NCBI RefSeq assembly: GCF_018129065.1
Contig: NZ_JAAEDM010000015.1
Span: 1 to 64,000, forward strand
Direction of reading: 5' to 3'
From: Neoroseomonas soli
GTDB lineage: Bacteria; Pseudomonadota; Alphaproteobacteria; Acetobacterales; Acetobacteraceae
Length of the DNA stretch: 64,000 nucleotides
Of the stretch, positions 43,724 through 51,850 are shown piece after piece (position 1 is the first letter of the stretch; the number at the start of each line of letters is the position of its first letter). The translations under genes and the position numbers were made by a program. The notes under the pieces were generated by a model. That model was not told the origin of the DNA. It did no database searches and saw nothing but the letters and a program-made list of their open reading frames with translations.

Positions 43724-44995
43724 ATGCTCACTGAAGTCCAGATCAAGGCCGCGCGACCCGGCCGCTACTCCGATGGCCGCGGCGACGGCCTCATGCTGTT
43801 CGTCAGTCCCACCGGCGCGAAGAAGTGGGTGCAGCGCATCAAGGTCGGCGCGCGCTACCGCGAGATCGGACACGGCGGTCACCCCGAGGTCGGCTTGGCC
43901 GAAGCCCGGCGGCGCGCCGCGGAGGCGAAGTTGCAGGTCGCCGCCGGCGTGGACCCGATTGAAGCGCGGCGTCAGGTGCAGGCCGTCAAGGCCGCGCCGC
44001 TGGGCCGGACACTGAAGGATGCGGTCGAGGGCTACATCGCCGCGCATGGCCCGGCATGGCGAAGCCCGAAGACGGCGACCCTGTTTCGCAGGAGCCTTGA
44101 GGATCATGCGGCAGGGCTGCTGGCGCGCGATCCCGCCGGCATCACCCTCGATGATGTGCATTCGGTCCTGGCGCCGATCTGGTCCTCGAAGCCGGTCCTC
44201 GCGCAGAAGGTCCGAAGCAGGCTTGAGCACTCTCTCGAATGGTCCATGGCGGCGGGTTGGCGTCCGCATGGGCTGAACCCCGCCGCGTGGCGGGGGGCGA
44301 TCCGGACGCTGCTCGCCAAGCCCGGAAAGGTGACGCGGAACAGGCACCATCCGGCGCTGCCCTGGTCGCGCATCCCGGAATTCATCGCGGCGCTCCGGGA
44401 TGAGGTTGGCAACGCCGCGCGATGCCTCGAATGGGTGGTGTTGACGGCCAGCAGGAGCGGCGAAGCGCGCGGTGCGACTTGGTCCGAGATCGACCTTGAT
44501 TCGGCGATATGGGCGATACCGGCGGCGCGCATGAAGGCGGGCCGGGCGCACCGTGTTCCGCTATCCGCGCCGGCCGTCGCCCTGCTTCGCGCCATGCTGC
44601 CAAAGGGCGGCGTGAAGCCGGCGCAGGGCCTGATCTTCCCGAACAGCCGGACGGGCGCGGAATTCTCGGATGCGGCGCTGCTGGCGCTGCTGACCCGGAT
44701 GGATGCCGGCTCGACCAAGGCGGGCGGCGTCGGCTGGCGGGATGAAGCCGGCCAGAAGGCGACGCCCCATGGGATGCGGTCGGCCTTCCGAGATTGGTGT
44801 GGCGATGCCGGCCATCCGCGGGAGATCGCGGAAGCCGCGCTGGCTCATGCCATGGGAAGCGCGACCGAGCGGGCTTATGCGCGGTCCGACCTGTTCGAGC
44901 GGCGGCGCGTGCTGATGGATGCCTGGGCGATCACCTGCGATGGCGCGGCGCAGCCCGGTGGCAATGTCGTCCAGATCGCGCGGGGCGCGGCGTGA
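43724..44995 (+). CDS. Tyrosine recombinase/integrase
   Basis: 423 aa phage-type integrase. An N-terminal Arm-binding (DUF4102-like) domain (about 1-85) is followed by a SAM-like core-binding domain and the catalytic domain. The active residues can be assigned: R244 (TASRSGEARG), H349 and R352 (TPHGMRSAFRDW), H375 (LAHAMG) and the nucleophile Y385 (RAYARSDL). It should insert the element at a tRNA 3' end. Its stop overlaps the start of the next gene. Confidence 0.95.
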   Translation: MLTEVQIKAARPGRYSDGRGDGLMLFVSPTGAKKWVQRIKVGARYREIGHGGHPEVGLAEARRRAAEAKLQVAAGVDPIEARRQVQAVKAAPLGRTLKDAVEGYIAAHGPAWRSPKTATLFRRSLEDHAAGLLARDPAGITLDDVHSVLAPIWSSKPVLAQKVRSRLEHSLEWSMAAGWRPHGLNPAAWRGAIRTLLAKPGKVTRNRHHPALPWSRIPEFIAALRDEVGNAARCLEWVVLTASRSGEARGATWSEIDLDSAIWAIPAARMKAGRAHRVPLSAPAVALLRAMLPKGGVKPAQGLIFPNSRTGAEFSDAALLALLTRMDAGSTKAGGVGWRDEAGQKATPHGMRSAFRDWCGDAGHPREIAEAALAHAMGSATERAYARSDLFERRRVLMDAWAITCDGAAQPGGNVVQIARGAA

Positions 44996-45618
44996 TGCTG
45001 ACCGCGTGGGACGCGATGTGGTCGCTTGCATCGGCCGAGGAAGCAGGGGAGTGGCGGGCGGCGGAGAATCTCGCGCCATCGGAGGATAATCCGGCGCCTT
45101 GTTGGATGGCACGGCAAGGTATCGAGGACTCCCTTCGGTTCCGGCTTCATGCCGCGCTGGCTGAGGGTGCGATGCTTGCGGAAGGCTGGCCGGATGATGG
45201 CGGCGACCGGCGGATGATCCCCCCGCCGGCATGGGCGGGCATGGGGCTTGATGTGGAAGCCGGCAGGGCCGAGGGCGGGGGGCGCGCTTGGGCTGGGTTG
45301 CGCTTCCGCCCGGCGGCGGCCCAGGCGGCGCTTATGGCGGCCCCGGCGGCGGCCCCGGCGGCGCCATCCCGGCCGGCCCGCGGAAGGCCGCGGCGGGGGG
45401 AGGACGATCTATCGCTAGCGGAAGGGCGGGCCGCCTACTTGGCGTGGTGCCGCCGCATCAAGCGCGACCCCCGCGACCCAGATGCGCGGTCGCCCTCGTG
45501 GCAGGAGGTATGGTCAAAATTCCGCGGGTTGATGAAGCGCGAGACGATCCGCGCCATCCATCAGCAGGCGTGGGGGCCGAAGGCATCCGAGAAGGGGCGG
45601 AAGGGCGGCCCGGCGTGA
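44995..45618 (+). CDS. Unknown protein with AT-hook-like motif
   Basis: 207 aa, not recognised. The N-terminal half is acidic and Trp-rich (WDAMWSLASAEEAGEW). The middle is an Ala/Pro-rich linker followed by RPARGRPRRGE, whose GRP core is typical of AT-hook DNA-binding motifs. The C-terminus is a basic helix (EVWSKFRGLMKRETIRAIHQQAW). It is coupled to the integrase and ends in the first iteron, so a role in recombination or regulation of the element is plausible. Confidence 0.7.
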   Translation: MLTAWDAMWSLASAEEAGEWRAAENLAPSEDNPAPCWMARQGIEDSLRFRLHAALAEGAMLAEGWPDDGGDRRMIPPPAWAGMGLDVEAGRAEGGGRAWAGLRFRPAAAQAALMAAPAAAPAAPSRPARGRPRRGEDDLSLAEGRAAYLAWCRRIKRDPRDPDARSPSWQEVWSKFRGLMKRETIRAIHQQAWGPKASEKGRKGGPA

Positions 45619-45723
45619 GTGTTCCCGGCGTGAGTATTCCCGCGCGGGCGGAATTTCGGGAACACTCAGAGCCGCGGAAATCTGCCGTTTTTGCCCCCTG
45701 AGTATTCCCGCTGAGTGTTCCTC
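45616..45723. repeat. Array of five 12-bp iterons, consensus TGAGTRTTCCCG
   Basis: Copies: 45616-45627 (TGAGTGTTCCCG), 45631-45642 (TGAGTATTCCCG), 45657-45668 (inverted, exact), 45699-45710 (TGAGTATTCCCG) and 45712-45723 (TGAGTGTTCCTC). The first copy overlaps the upstream stop codon. The stretch from 45670 to 45745 is AT-richer than its surroundings. Such an array is typical of an operator cluster or a replication/excision site. Confidence 0.85.
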
Positions 45724-45748
45724 GAAAGTTGTTTTCGGTACACTTACG

Positions 45749-46198
45749 ATGCCTAGAATGGGGGGCCTTGAAGCATCGAAGCGGAAGGGCATTCCCCCAA
45801 TGTCGAAGCAGGCGCCAAGCGCCACCACCAGCACGCCGGCGGGCGGCGCGATGCCGTCCGGCCTGCGAATACTCCGAGGCGAGGATGTTTACGGGAAAGA
45901 GGGGCGGACGGGCTGTAGTCGAAGCCAGTGGTATCGCCACATTGCGGAAGGTCGTGCGCCGCCTGGATTTATGATCTCGCCGCAGGCGCGCGGATGGCTG
46001 GAGCACGATATCGACGCATGGATCATCGCGCGCGTCGAGAAAGGTGGAATCGACAAGGCGCCGCCCGCCACGCCTGAACCTTATGCGTCCATGGTCGGGC
46101 ACAACGGCGGCCCGCCGATGAAGCGCCGTCGGGGAAGGCCGCGAAAGAACGCGACCCCGCCCGGCGTGTTCGGCGGCCCCGCGGAGGGCGGAGCATGA
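45749..46198 (+). CDS. AlpA-family regulator/excisionase with C-terminal AT-hook
   Basis: 149 aa (132 from ATG 45800). An AlpA/MerR-like winged helix (GRTGCSRSQWYRHIAEGRAP, then RGWLEHDIDAWI) is at about 50-95. The C-terminus carries MKRRRGRPRKN, a canonical AT-hook. It lies directly downstream of the five iterons, which are its most likely binding sites. AlpA proteins control integrase expression or act as excisionases. It is coupled to the next gene. Confidence 0.8.
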   Translation: MPRMGGLEASKRKGIPPMSKQAPSATTSTPAGGAMPSGLRILRGEDVYGKEGRTGCSRSQWYRHIAEGRAPPGFMISPQARGWLEHDIDAWIIARVEKGGIDKAPPATPEPYASMVGHNGGPPMKRRRGRPRKNATPPGVFGGPAEGGA

Positions 46199-46515
46199 GC
46201 GCTGCCCGGGTTTCCAGGCGTCCTGTTATCGTCGTGGCTTACGATGCGCGCGACGCCTTTGCCGAAGTAATCTACTTCATCGCGATCCGGCGCCGCGGCC
46301 AACAGCTGCCGCTCGTTGAGATCGGAGACGAGGGGCCTATCGAACCTATTGATCTATTGCGCAGGATGCGGGGCTGCGGCGACATCCTTCCGGGCAGCGT
46401 CGGCGATGCCGTTCATGGCATCCTCGAGGACATCTATCGCGGCGAACCGCCGCGATACAGGAACACGTATGCGGCTGCGGCTCGGCGGCTGATCGAGGCG
46501 GAGGCGCTCGTATGA
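46195..46515 (+). CDS. Hypothetical protein in the element's early operon
   Basis: 106 aa of unknown function. It begins with a short beta-strand-like VIVVAYDARDAFAEVIYFIAIRRRG and continues with mixed helices. No cysteine clusters or membrane segments. Start and stop both overlap neighbours by 4 bp, supporting a real coding unit. Confidence 0.6.
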   Translation: MSAARVSRRPVIVVAYDARDAFAEVIYFIAIRRRGQQLPLVEIGDEGPIEPIDLLRRMRGCGDILPGSVGDAVHGILEDIYRGEPPRYRNTYAAAARRLIEAEALV

Positions 46516-47123
46516 GCGACGCCCCGAAGGCCGCACGCACCATTTGCCTGAACGTCACTAGTGGGACCATCCCGCTGATGGCTTCCGCGTTGCACGTCGC
46601 CGAGGATGATGATGTGGCCGAGCAACGCTGCGTCGCTGTCCACGAGGCTGGGCACGTAGTCGCCGCTCTGGTTTTGGGGATCTCATTTCGGAGCGTCAGC
46701 ATCGTGCCTTGCGCTGATCATGCCGGCATAGTCCGCATGGGAAAGCCTCCCGAATGCCTGGGCGGCGCTGACATGCCAAGCCGCTGGGTGATGGCCCGCG
46801 GCATCGTTTCGATGGCAGGGCCGGCTGCTGAAAAACTATTCTCCGAGCGTGAGCGCTGGCGCACTGATCGGGACCGTTGGGGTGCCGATGAACGAAACGC
46901 TGCTGACTTCGCCGACCGGGCGGCGTGCGGCCATAGGGACACCATGGATGCGTTCGTCGCGCTGTGGCGCGCGCAGTCCTCCGCCCTGGTGGAACGAGAG
47001 GGTTACGCTATCGACGCCGTAGCGCATGCGTTAGCCGAACGCGGCCGGATGAGTGCCGCCGAAGCCCGTCAGGTATGGCATGCCGCTACTTCTGCGCGGA
47101 TTGATGCGGCGAGACGGCCATGA
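46512..47123 (+). CDS. M41-like (FtsH protease domain) metalloprotease protein
   Basis: 203 aa. HEAGH at residues 44-48 with the surrounding VAVHEAGHVVAALVLG matches the peptidase-M41 zinc site; a MARGIVSMAGPAAEKLF helix follows as in FtsH. The AAA ATPase domain and membrane anchor are missing, so it is a stand-alone protease-like domain that may act on host or phage proteins, or only bind. Coupled to the gene before it. Confidence 0.72.
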   Translation: MSDAPKAARTICLNVTSGTIPLMASALHVAEDDDVAEQRCVAVHEAGHVVAALVLGISFRSVSIVPCADHAGIVRMGKPPECLGGADMPSRWVMARGIVSMAGPAAEKLFSERERWRTDRDRWGADERNAADFADRAACGHRDTMDAFVALWRAQSSALVEREGYAIDAVAHALAERGRMSAAEARQVWHAATSARIDAARRP

Positions 47124-47206
47124 ACGCCGCCGTCGATCGGCTGGCGTTTGCGTGCGCGCGATGCCTCGACACAGCGGAAGTCCGCGACCGGGACCGCGGC
47201 GCGTGA
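47120..47206 (+). CDS. Very small ORF with in-frame continuation after TGA
   Basis: 28 codons from an ATG overlapping the previous stop, ending in TGA at 47204-47206. The same frame then stays open for another 26 codons (EAVIDALSGHGSAVDALSQID...) to 47292, with similar composition. It may be a single 56-aa product broken by a point mutation. Low certainty. Confidence 0.35.
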   Translation: MNAAVDRLAFACARCLDTAEVRDRDRGA

Positions 47207-47626
47207 GAGGCGGTCATCGACGCCTTGTCCGGCCATGGCAGCGCGGTCGATGCGCTCTCGCAGATCGATGCGGCGAGGGCGCGCACGCGATGATCGAAAT
47301 GGCGAAAAAGACTGGCTTGCGCGGCCATAGCGGCCACGCGCAAACTGAATACCGGAGAACCCCACAACGCAGATCCGCAAGCAAGCGGGCTGGCCGCCGC
47401 GTCGGAATGGTCCGGCCCGGTAGAAGCGAAGGGGTTTTCCGATGATCCGACAGCACCGCATCCTGCGCCGCGCCTCCGAGCGCGCAGCCACTTGATCCCG
47501 TCTTAACCCGCTGGTGCATCAGCAGGGGAAGAACAGGACCAAGCAAGCGCGATCTTTTCCGGGGATCGCCGCGAGCATAATCCATCCTCTGCCCGAGGCG
47601 CCAGCCGTCCATGAAGGACGCGCGCC
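47207..47626 (+). other. Poorly defined stretch with short or broken ORFs
   Basis: No convincing long gene. A 51-aa frame starts at 47290 (MIEMAKKTGLRG..., to 47445). In another frame a protein-like stretch (NTGEPHNADPQASGL, WSGPVEAKGF) runs from about 47315 to 47510 without a start codon. The region looks like decayed coding sequence in front of the large primase-like gene. Confidence 0.4.
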
Positions 47627-49516
47627 GTGTTCATCGACCTGCAGCAAGGCGTTCCGGCCTATCGCTTGCCATGGAACGCATCGCCTTTCAGTTCCGCCCG
47701 GTCTGGCGGAGGCATCGTCACCGCCATTCGCGCGACCACCCCGGACGTGGTGCAGAAGGTCTTCGCCGTCGATGCGGACGGGCGCGCGACCAAGAAGGCC
47801 GCGGCCACGATCCGGGCCGGCGTCTGTCACCCGATCGAGGTCGCTGATCTGCGCGACATTGGCGAGTTGCTGTCGGAACTGTCAGAGAAGCCCGACCACT
47901 GCCTCATGCTCGACGCCTTCCTCTATGCGCCGGCCTTCGGCACCTTCGATCTGGTCAATCGCTACACCCTACGCCGGATGCTGCCGCGCCTCGGCCCGGA
48001 TGCGCCGCATGGGGTCCATCAAGGGCCGTTCGGCCCGGTTGCCGCCCGCCTCGCCGCTGGCATCGACCATAGCGGGTTTGTCCTGCTCGATGCCGACAAC
48101 TGGCCCGGTATGCCGAGCGAATGGGCGGCGATGACGATGGCCGAGCGCGTGCAATTCCTCGCCGCGGTGGTGCCTGGTCTCGACGCCTGCGAGCGGGTGG
48201 AAGCGCGATCATCCTCTGCCCGCGCCGTCGCGCCCGGCGGCCGGCCCGGCCCGGCCTCGCATGGCTATATCCGCGTCTCGCATCCCGCGCTGGTCGATGC
48301 GCTCCGGCGCCACATCATCCGCGCCACGAAGGCGCGCGGGCTGGCCGCGCCGATGGCGCGCATCGCGCGCGACGGGTCCGGCCGCATGGTCGGCCGGGAA
48401 TGGCGCACCGTGATCGACCTCGCCGTGATGCACCGCGGGCGGCTGATCTTCACCGCCCCGCCATGCGTTGATGGCGCTCCCGGCTGGACCATCGCCGATG
48501 CAGGCGTGCGGCTGGTCAATGAGGGCGGCGGCGACCTCGATCTTGGGTGGCTCGATCAAGAGCGCCCGGCGGTGGCTGGCTGGCGAGGCGATGCCAGCGC
48601 CGCCGAGCCCGCGCCGATGGAATGGGCTGACGCCGCGCCGCCGCATGAAAGCCCCGAGCGTAGCCCGACCCGGCCGAAGGGCGTCGCCGTGCCGCGGACG
48701 CTCCCGGACCCGGCAAGCGCCATGGTCGGCACGCGCAACATGACGATGTTCAACTACGCCCGGTTCAAAGCCTACGCCTGGGCGGATGCGAACGGCACGC
48801 CCAAGGTTCCGTTCGGCCTGGTCCTGTCGTGGTGCCGCGAGGCCATCGCCGGGATGCTGTGCGACACCGCCGAGACGGAGCAGCAGGCCGTCGCCACGGC
48901 GCGGAGCATCACGGACTGGATGCCGTTGAACTATGAGCCGGGCGTCGGCATCCGAAGCGCACCCAAGACCGAGGCGGAAAAGCGCGCCGCGCGAGTTGCG
49001 GGCCGCGCGCAAGGGGCCGCGACGCAGCGGAACAGGACCGACGCAGACGTGGAGGGCGCGATCAAGCGGCTGAACGTGTGGGGCGAGCGCGTGACGGCCG
49101 CGAGCGTGGCAAGGCTGGCGAAGGTGTCGATCAGGACGGCAGCGGGGCGGCTTGCGAAGGCCAGGGCGGCGGCAACGGACCATGCAAACATAGCGCGCCA
49201 TCATATGAATAGCGTGGGCGCGCTTGTCGCCGCCGATGCGCCGCTTCCGGTGCCGCCTTCCGCCGCTCCTGCGCCTGCCCCACTGCGGAAATCTATCGTT
49301 CCTGCCTTCCCCGGAAAAACGCGGCCGAATTGCGCGCCGCGCGCAACGGTGGATCGCGCTGTCGATGCATCGGCGGGGCTTTCGCCCTCCTGGCATGGGG
49401 AGCGGCGCGCCAGCCCGCCACGATGGCCGCCGCCCGATCCGATGGCGGCGGGCCTGCATCGCGGCTGGCATGAGCACCGGGCGCGGCTTCGAGCCGGCGC
49501 GAGGGCGTCGCCATGA
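47627..49516 (+). CDS. Primase-like replication protein of the element
   Basis: 629 aa, GTG start. The N-terminal 300 residues resemble the archaeo-eukaryotic primase group found in alphaproteobacterial phages. They have a YRLPWNASPF start, an acidic FVLLDADNW strand, and the GREWRTVIDLAV...RLIFTAPP segment that occurs in such primases. The middle (about 360-430) is a conserved unknown region, and about 475-520 forms a helix-turn-helix (GERVTAASVARLAKVSIRTAAG). The tail is Pro/Arg-rich. No helicase domain is seen. The assignment is moderate. Confidence 0.55.
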   Translation: MFIDLQQGVPAYRLPWNASPFSSARSGGGIVTAIRATTPDVVQKVFAVDADGRATKKAAATIRAGVCHPIEVADLRDIGELLSELSEKPDHCLMLDAFLYAPAFGTFDLVNRYTLRRMLPRLGPDAPHGVHQGPFGPVAARLAAGIDHSGFVLLDADNWPGMPSEWAAMTMAERVQFLAAVVPGLDACERVEARSSSARAVAPGGRPGPASHGYIRVSHPALVDALRRHIIRATKARGLAAPMARIARDGSGRMVGREWRTVIDLAVMHRGRLIFTAPPCVDGAPGWTIADAGVRLVNEGGGDLDLGWLDQERPAVAGWRGDASAAEPAPMEWADAAPPHESPERSPTRPKGVAVPRTLPDPASAMVGTRNMTMFNYARFKAYAWADANGTPKVPFGLVLSWCREAIAGMLCDTAETEQQAVATARSITDWMPLNYEPGVGIRSAPKTEAEKRAARVAGRAQGAATQRNRTDADVEGAIKRLNVWGERVTAASVARLAKVSIRTAAGRLAKARAAATDHANIARHHMNSVGALVAADAPLPVPPSAAPAPAPLRKSIVPAFPGKTRPNCAPRATVDRAVDASAGLSPSWHGERRASPPRWPPPDPMAAGLHRGWHEHRARLRAGARASP

Positions 49517-49623
49517 GCCGGGAGCAGCGCCGGGCCGTCCGTCAGGCGCTCGCCGATCTGCCGGGCGTCCGCATCGAGGGCGACCGGATCATCACCACCA
49601 CCGAAGGGAGCGCCACGCCATGA
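49513..49623 (+). CDS. Short coupled peptide, unknown
   Basis: 36 aa (MSREQRRAVRQALADLPGVRIEGDR start). Both ends share 4 bp with neighbours (ATGA on each side), a strong sign of translation. It contains one basic helix and a beta-turn region. Function unknown. Confidence 0.5.
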   Translation: MSREQRRAVRQALADLPGVRIEGDRIITTTEGSATP

Positions 49624-50066
49624 GCAAAACACGATTCACATACCACCAGATGTGCGACGCCATCCGCGATGTCTACGAACGCGACGAGATCGCCGCCATC
49701 GCAAAGACCGATCCAATCCGCGCCATTAAGCTCTACTGCGAACAGGCCGCCACTACGGCCCCAGAGGCGATGGCCGTCCGCATCCGCCTTCGCGCCGAGA
49801 AGCGCATCGACTCCCTGATGCGCAAGATGCGAAGCCGCAAGCAGCCGTCGCCCGCGAAGCAGGACGCGCCGCCGCCTATGCCAGCCAATCCCGGCGTATC
49901 CGCGCAGGAGGCAGCCGACTTCATTGCCATGGCCGCCCTGCCGAATGAGCAATTCGAGCAGATGATCGCCCAACCCGGCGCGACCACTGAAGCCGTCGCG
50001 GCGGCTGGTCGAGCGCATCTTTCAGCGACCGCCGGCGCATCGCCGGGCAGCGGAACGAAGCCATGA
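49620..50066 (+). CDS. Hypothetical helical protein of phage-element type
   Basis: 148 aa. The N-terminal 80 residues are helical (KTDPIRAIKLYCEQAATTAPEA, RIRLRAEKRIDSLMRKM), a pattern seen in small phage proteins beside replication or methylase genes. A low-complexity Pro/Ala linker and a short helical tail follow. Not a known domain. Coupled on both sides. Confidence 0.6.
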   Translation: MSKTRFTYHQMCDAIRDVYERDEIAAIAKTDPIRAIKLYCEQAATTAPEAMAVRIRLRAEKRIDSLMRKMRSRKQPSPAKQDAPPPMPANPGVSAQEAADFIAMAALPNEQFEQMIAQPGATTEAVAAAGRAHLSATAGASPGSGTKP

Positions 50067-50308
50067 CCGACGCGACGCGCCTTGGCCTGTTCGGGCTGCC
50101 GCTCGATGATGCGCCGGCGGGTGCGGACGCAGACCTTGTGCTCGACGTGTTTGGCGAGCCGGCAGACCCATCGGCAGCCTTCGCGTGTCCGAAGGCGAGG
50201 CGCAAGGCTTTCGAGCAATGGGTCGCTGGTGGGCGCGATTTCGACCGTCTTCCGGTCGGCCTTCTCGGCGCGATATGCGGCGCGGCGCTCGGGAGCCGGA
50301 AGCAATGA
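50063..50308 (+). CDS. Hypothetical small acidic protein
   Basis: 81 aa. An acidic N-terminus (LPLDDAPAGADADLVLDVFG) is followed by a helix with KARRKAFEQWVAGG. It is coupled to neighbours by 4-bp overlaps at both ends. No known family. Confidence 0.55.
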   Translation: MTDATRLGLFGLPLDDAPAGADADLVLDVFGEPADPSAAFACPKARRKAFEQWVAGGRDFDRLPVGLLGAICGAALGSRKQ

Positions 50309-50745
50309 GCCGCGTCGCCGAGATCGTCTCGCGCCTCGCCCGCTATCCCCGCCCCGGCCATCCAAAAGCCGCCCAGCGGCATTCCCGCGCAGCATGGTCG
50401 GGTTCGCCGCATATGCACGGACTGCATGACCTGATCCGCGCGAGATTTGACCTACGCCAACGCGATGGCGCCGCAGCTGGTGCTACACGGTCGCCGCGGA
50501 TCGCCCCCGGCGCCCTGGCACTTCGCCTGCGTCGCGAGGGCGGGAGGGAAGCGGCCGGAAGCCGCCGCCCTGGCCCTGACGACCGCAACCGGCGCTTGGA
50601 GGCCCCGACACGATGGCTGAGACAACCACACCCCTGCCCGAGGTCGGCGCCAAGCCCGCCGCGACCGCGACGAGGGCCGCGACGTCAATGCGAAAGGAGG
50701 ACAACGTTGGTCTTGCGGCGGAATTTGCCGTCGCCGCCTATCTGA
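50305..50745 (+). CDS. Basic hypothetical protein, possibly frameshifted
   Basis: 146 aa in this frame. The N-terminal 55 residues look real (MSRVAEIVSRLARYP, HMHGLHDLIRARF), but the C-terminal part overlaps the next gene by 133 bp and is Arg/Pro-rich, like out-of-frame translation. A different frame ending at 50620 (through APWHFACVARAGGKRP) overlaps the next start by only 8 bp. A frameshift around 50430-50465 would join the two. Confidence 0.35.
   Translation: MSRVAEIVSRLARYPRPGHPKAAQRHSRAAWSGSPHMHGLHDLIRARFDLRQRDGAAAGATRSPRIAPGALALRLRREGGREAAGSRRPGPDDRNRRLEAPTRWLRQPHPCPRSAPSPPRPRRGPRRQCERRTTLVLRRNLPSPPI
50465..50620 (+). CDS. Possible short ORF or shifted C-terminus before the nuclease gene
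   Basis: 51 aa starting MAPQLVLHGRRGSPPAPWHF. Its TGA lies within the first codons of the PD-(D/E)XK gene (8-bp overlap), a usual coupling geometry. It may be a separate gene or the true end of the 50305 gene. Confidence 0.35.
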   Translation: MAPQLVLHGRRGSPPAPWHFACVARAGGKRPEAAALALTTATGAWRPRHDG

Positions 50746-51188
50746 CCAACGCCGGCTGGTTCGCCGCGATGATGCCATCGTCCACCTTCCCCGGTATCGA
50801 CATCATGGCGCGCAAGGCCGGCTACGAACCTGTCTCCGTTCAGGTGAAGGCGTCGCGGAAGCGCGGGCAGTTTTTCGTGATCGACAGCAGCGCGACACGG
50901 GTCAATGGGGCGGTGCCAGACGTGCCGGCACAGATCTACGTTTTCGGCGCGAACGAAGCCCCCGGCTTCAACAGCGCATGGTCCTTCTCGGTGATGACGC
51001 GGGAGGAGGTTCGCGCATGCATGAAGTGTGATGCTGGCGGCTCCTATGTGCCGGCGGCTGCGGTTCGCGATCCTGCGAATGTCGATGCGTGGTCGAAGAT
51101 GGCGTTGGCCGCGAGGCCCATCGCGGAGACGCGGGCATGCCCCATGCCGTCCCCATCTCCACGAGGATTGGAAGGAACATCGACATGA
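50613..51188 (+). CDS. PD-(D/E)XK nuclease-like protein
   Basis: 191 aa. GLAAEFAVAAYLTNAGW supplies the first acidic residue (E37), TFPGIDIMAR the second (D63), and VSVQVKASRKRG the Q-x-K end (Q77, K79): the restriction-endonuclease-like core. The group includes restriction, Holliday-junction and repair nucleases; which of these cannot be told. It has a GGAGGC leader that recurs at 59271. Its stop overlaps the following gene. Confidence 0.75.
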   Translation: MAETTTPLPEVGAKPAATATRAATSMRKEDNVGLAAEFAVAAYLTNAGWFAAMMPSSTFPGIDIMARKAGYEPVSVQVKASRKRGQFFVIDSSATRVNGAVPDVPAQIYVFGANEAPGFNSAWSFSVMTREEVRACMKCDAGGSYVPAAAVRDPANVDAWSKMALAARPIAETRACPMPSPSPRGLEGTST

Positions 51189-51559
51189 CCTCGCCCGCCA
51201 TCCCGCCCGGCATCAGGCAACTCGCAGAAGCCGTTGCAAACCAAATGCGGGCTGACGATGCCTCGTTCTATTCCTTGTATTCGGATGGCTGCGACGAGGG
51301 CGCTGTTCAACACCTCTCGACACTCATCATCCAGGCGCGCATTCGAGCAGCATCGCGAATCTTCGAGGGCCGATCGACCGTTAATGATCGCGACGCCGCC
51401 ATCGCGGCCGCCGGTCTCCTGTTGGCTGCCGATCGGATAGTTGCTGACCCGGCGACGCTTGAGCCCTTCGTCGCGGCCGCGCTGGCGCCACGGGTGGAAG
51501 ACCGATCGAGCAACGCTTCCGGCCCGGCCCCCATCAAGCCGCCCGACCAATTCGGGTAG
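51185..51559 (+). CDS. Hypothetical helical protein
   Basis: 124 aa, mostly alpha-helical (IRQLAEAVANQMRADD, LIIQARIRAASRIFEG), with a Pro-rich tail. Coupled to the PD-(D/E)XK gene by 4 bp. Not recognised. Confidence 0.6.
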   Translation: MTSPAIPPGIRQLAEAVANQMRADDASFYSLYSDGCDEGAVQHLSTLIIQARIRAASRIFEGRSTVNDRDAAIAAAGLLLAADRIVADPATLEPFVAAALAPRVEDRSSNASGPAPIKPPDQFG

Positions 51560-51594
51560 CGCCGGCCCCCTTCCGCCCCCGCACCAGAAGGCCG

Positions 51595-51613
51595 CTTCCC
51601 GCATGCGGGGAAG
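51595..51613 (+). terminator. Hairpin after the 47.6-51.6 kb operon
   Basis: CTTCCCGC and GCGGGGAAG form a near-perfect stem around AT; the centre CCCGCATGCGGG is fully palindromic. It lies 35 bp after the last gene of the run. The rest of 51560-51850 holds no clear gene. Confidence 0.45.
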
Positions 51614-51850
51614 CCGCCACGCGGCGCCTAGGCATCCCGCCGCCCCGCCGATGCGGGCCGGCCCCCGAAGGCCGCCAGCGCGCGCCCCATGCGTCCATGC
51701 GGGTCGCCCTCGCTTCCCGCGACTTCGCGCTGCGCTACAATCACGGTCGCAACTTGATGCCCGACCGCGCGCAACGCAGTTCAGCGCCCTGAACTATTTA
51801 ACCCCTACGTTGCCCGACGAAGGCGGTTCCAGGGCGGGCCAGCCCGGCAC

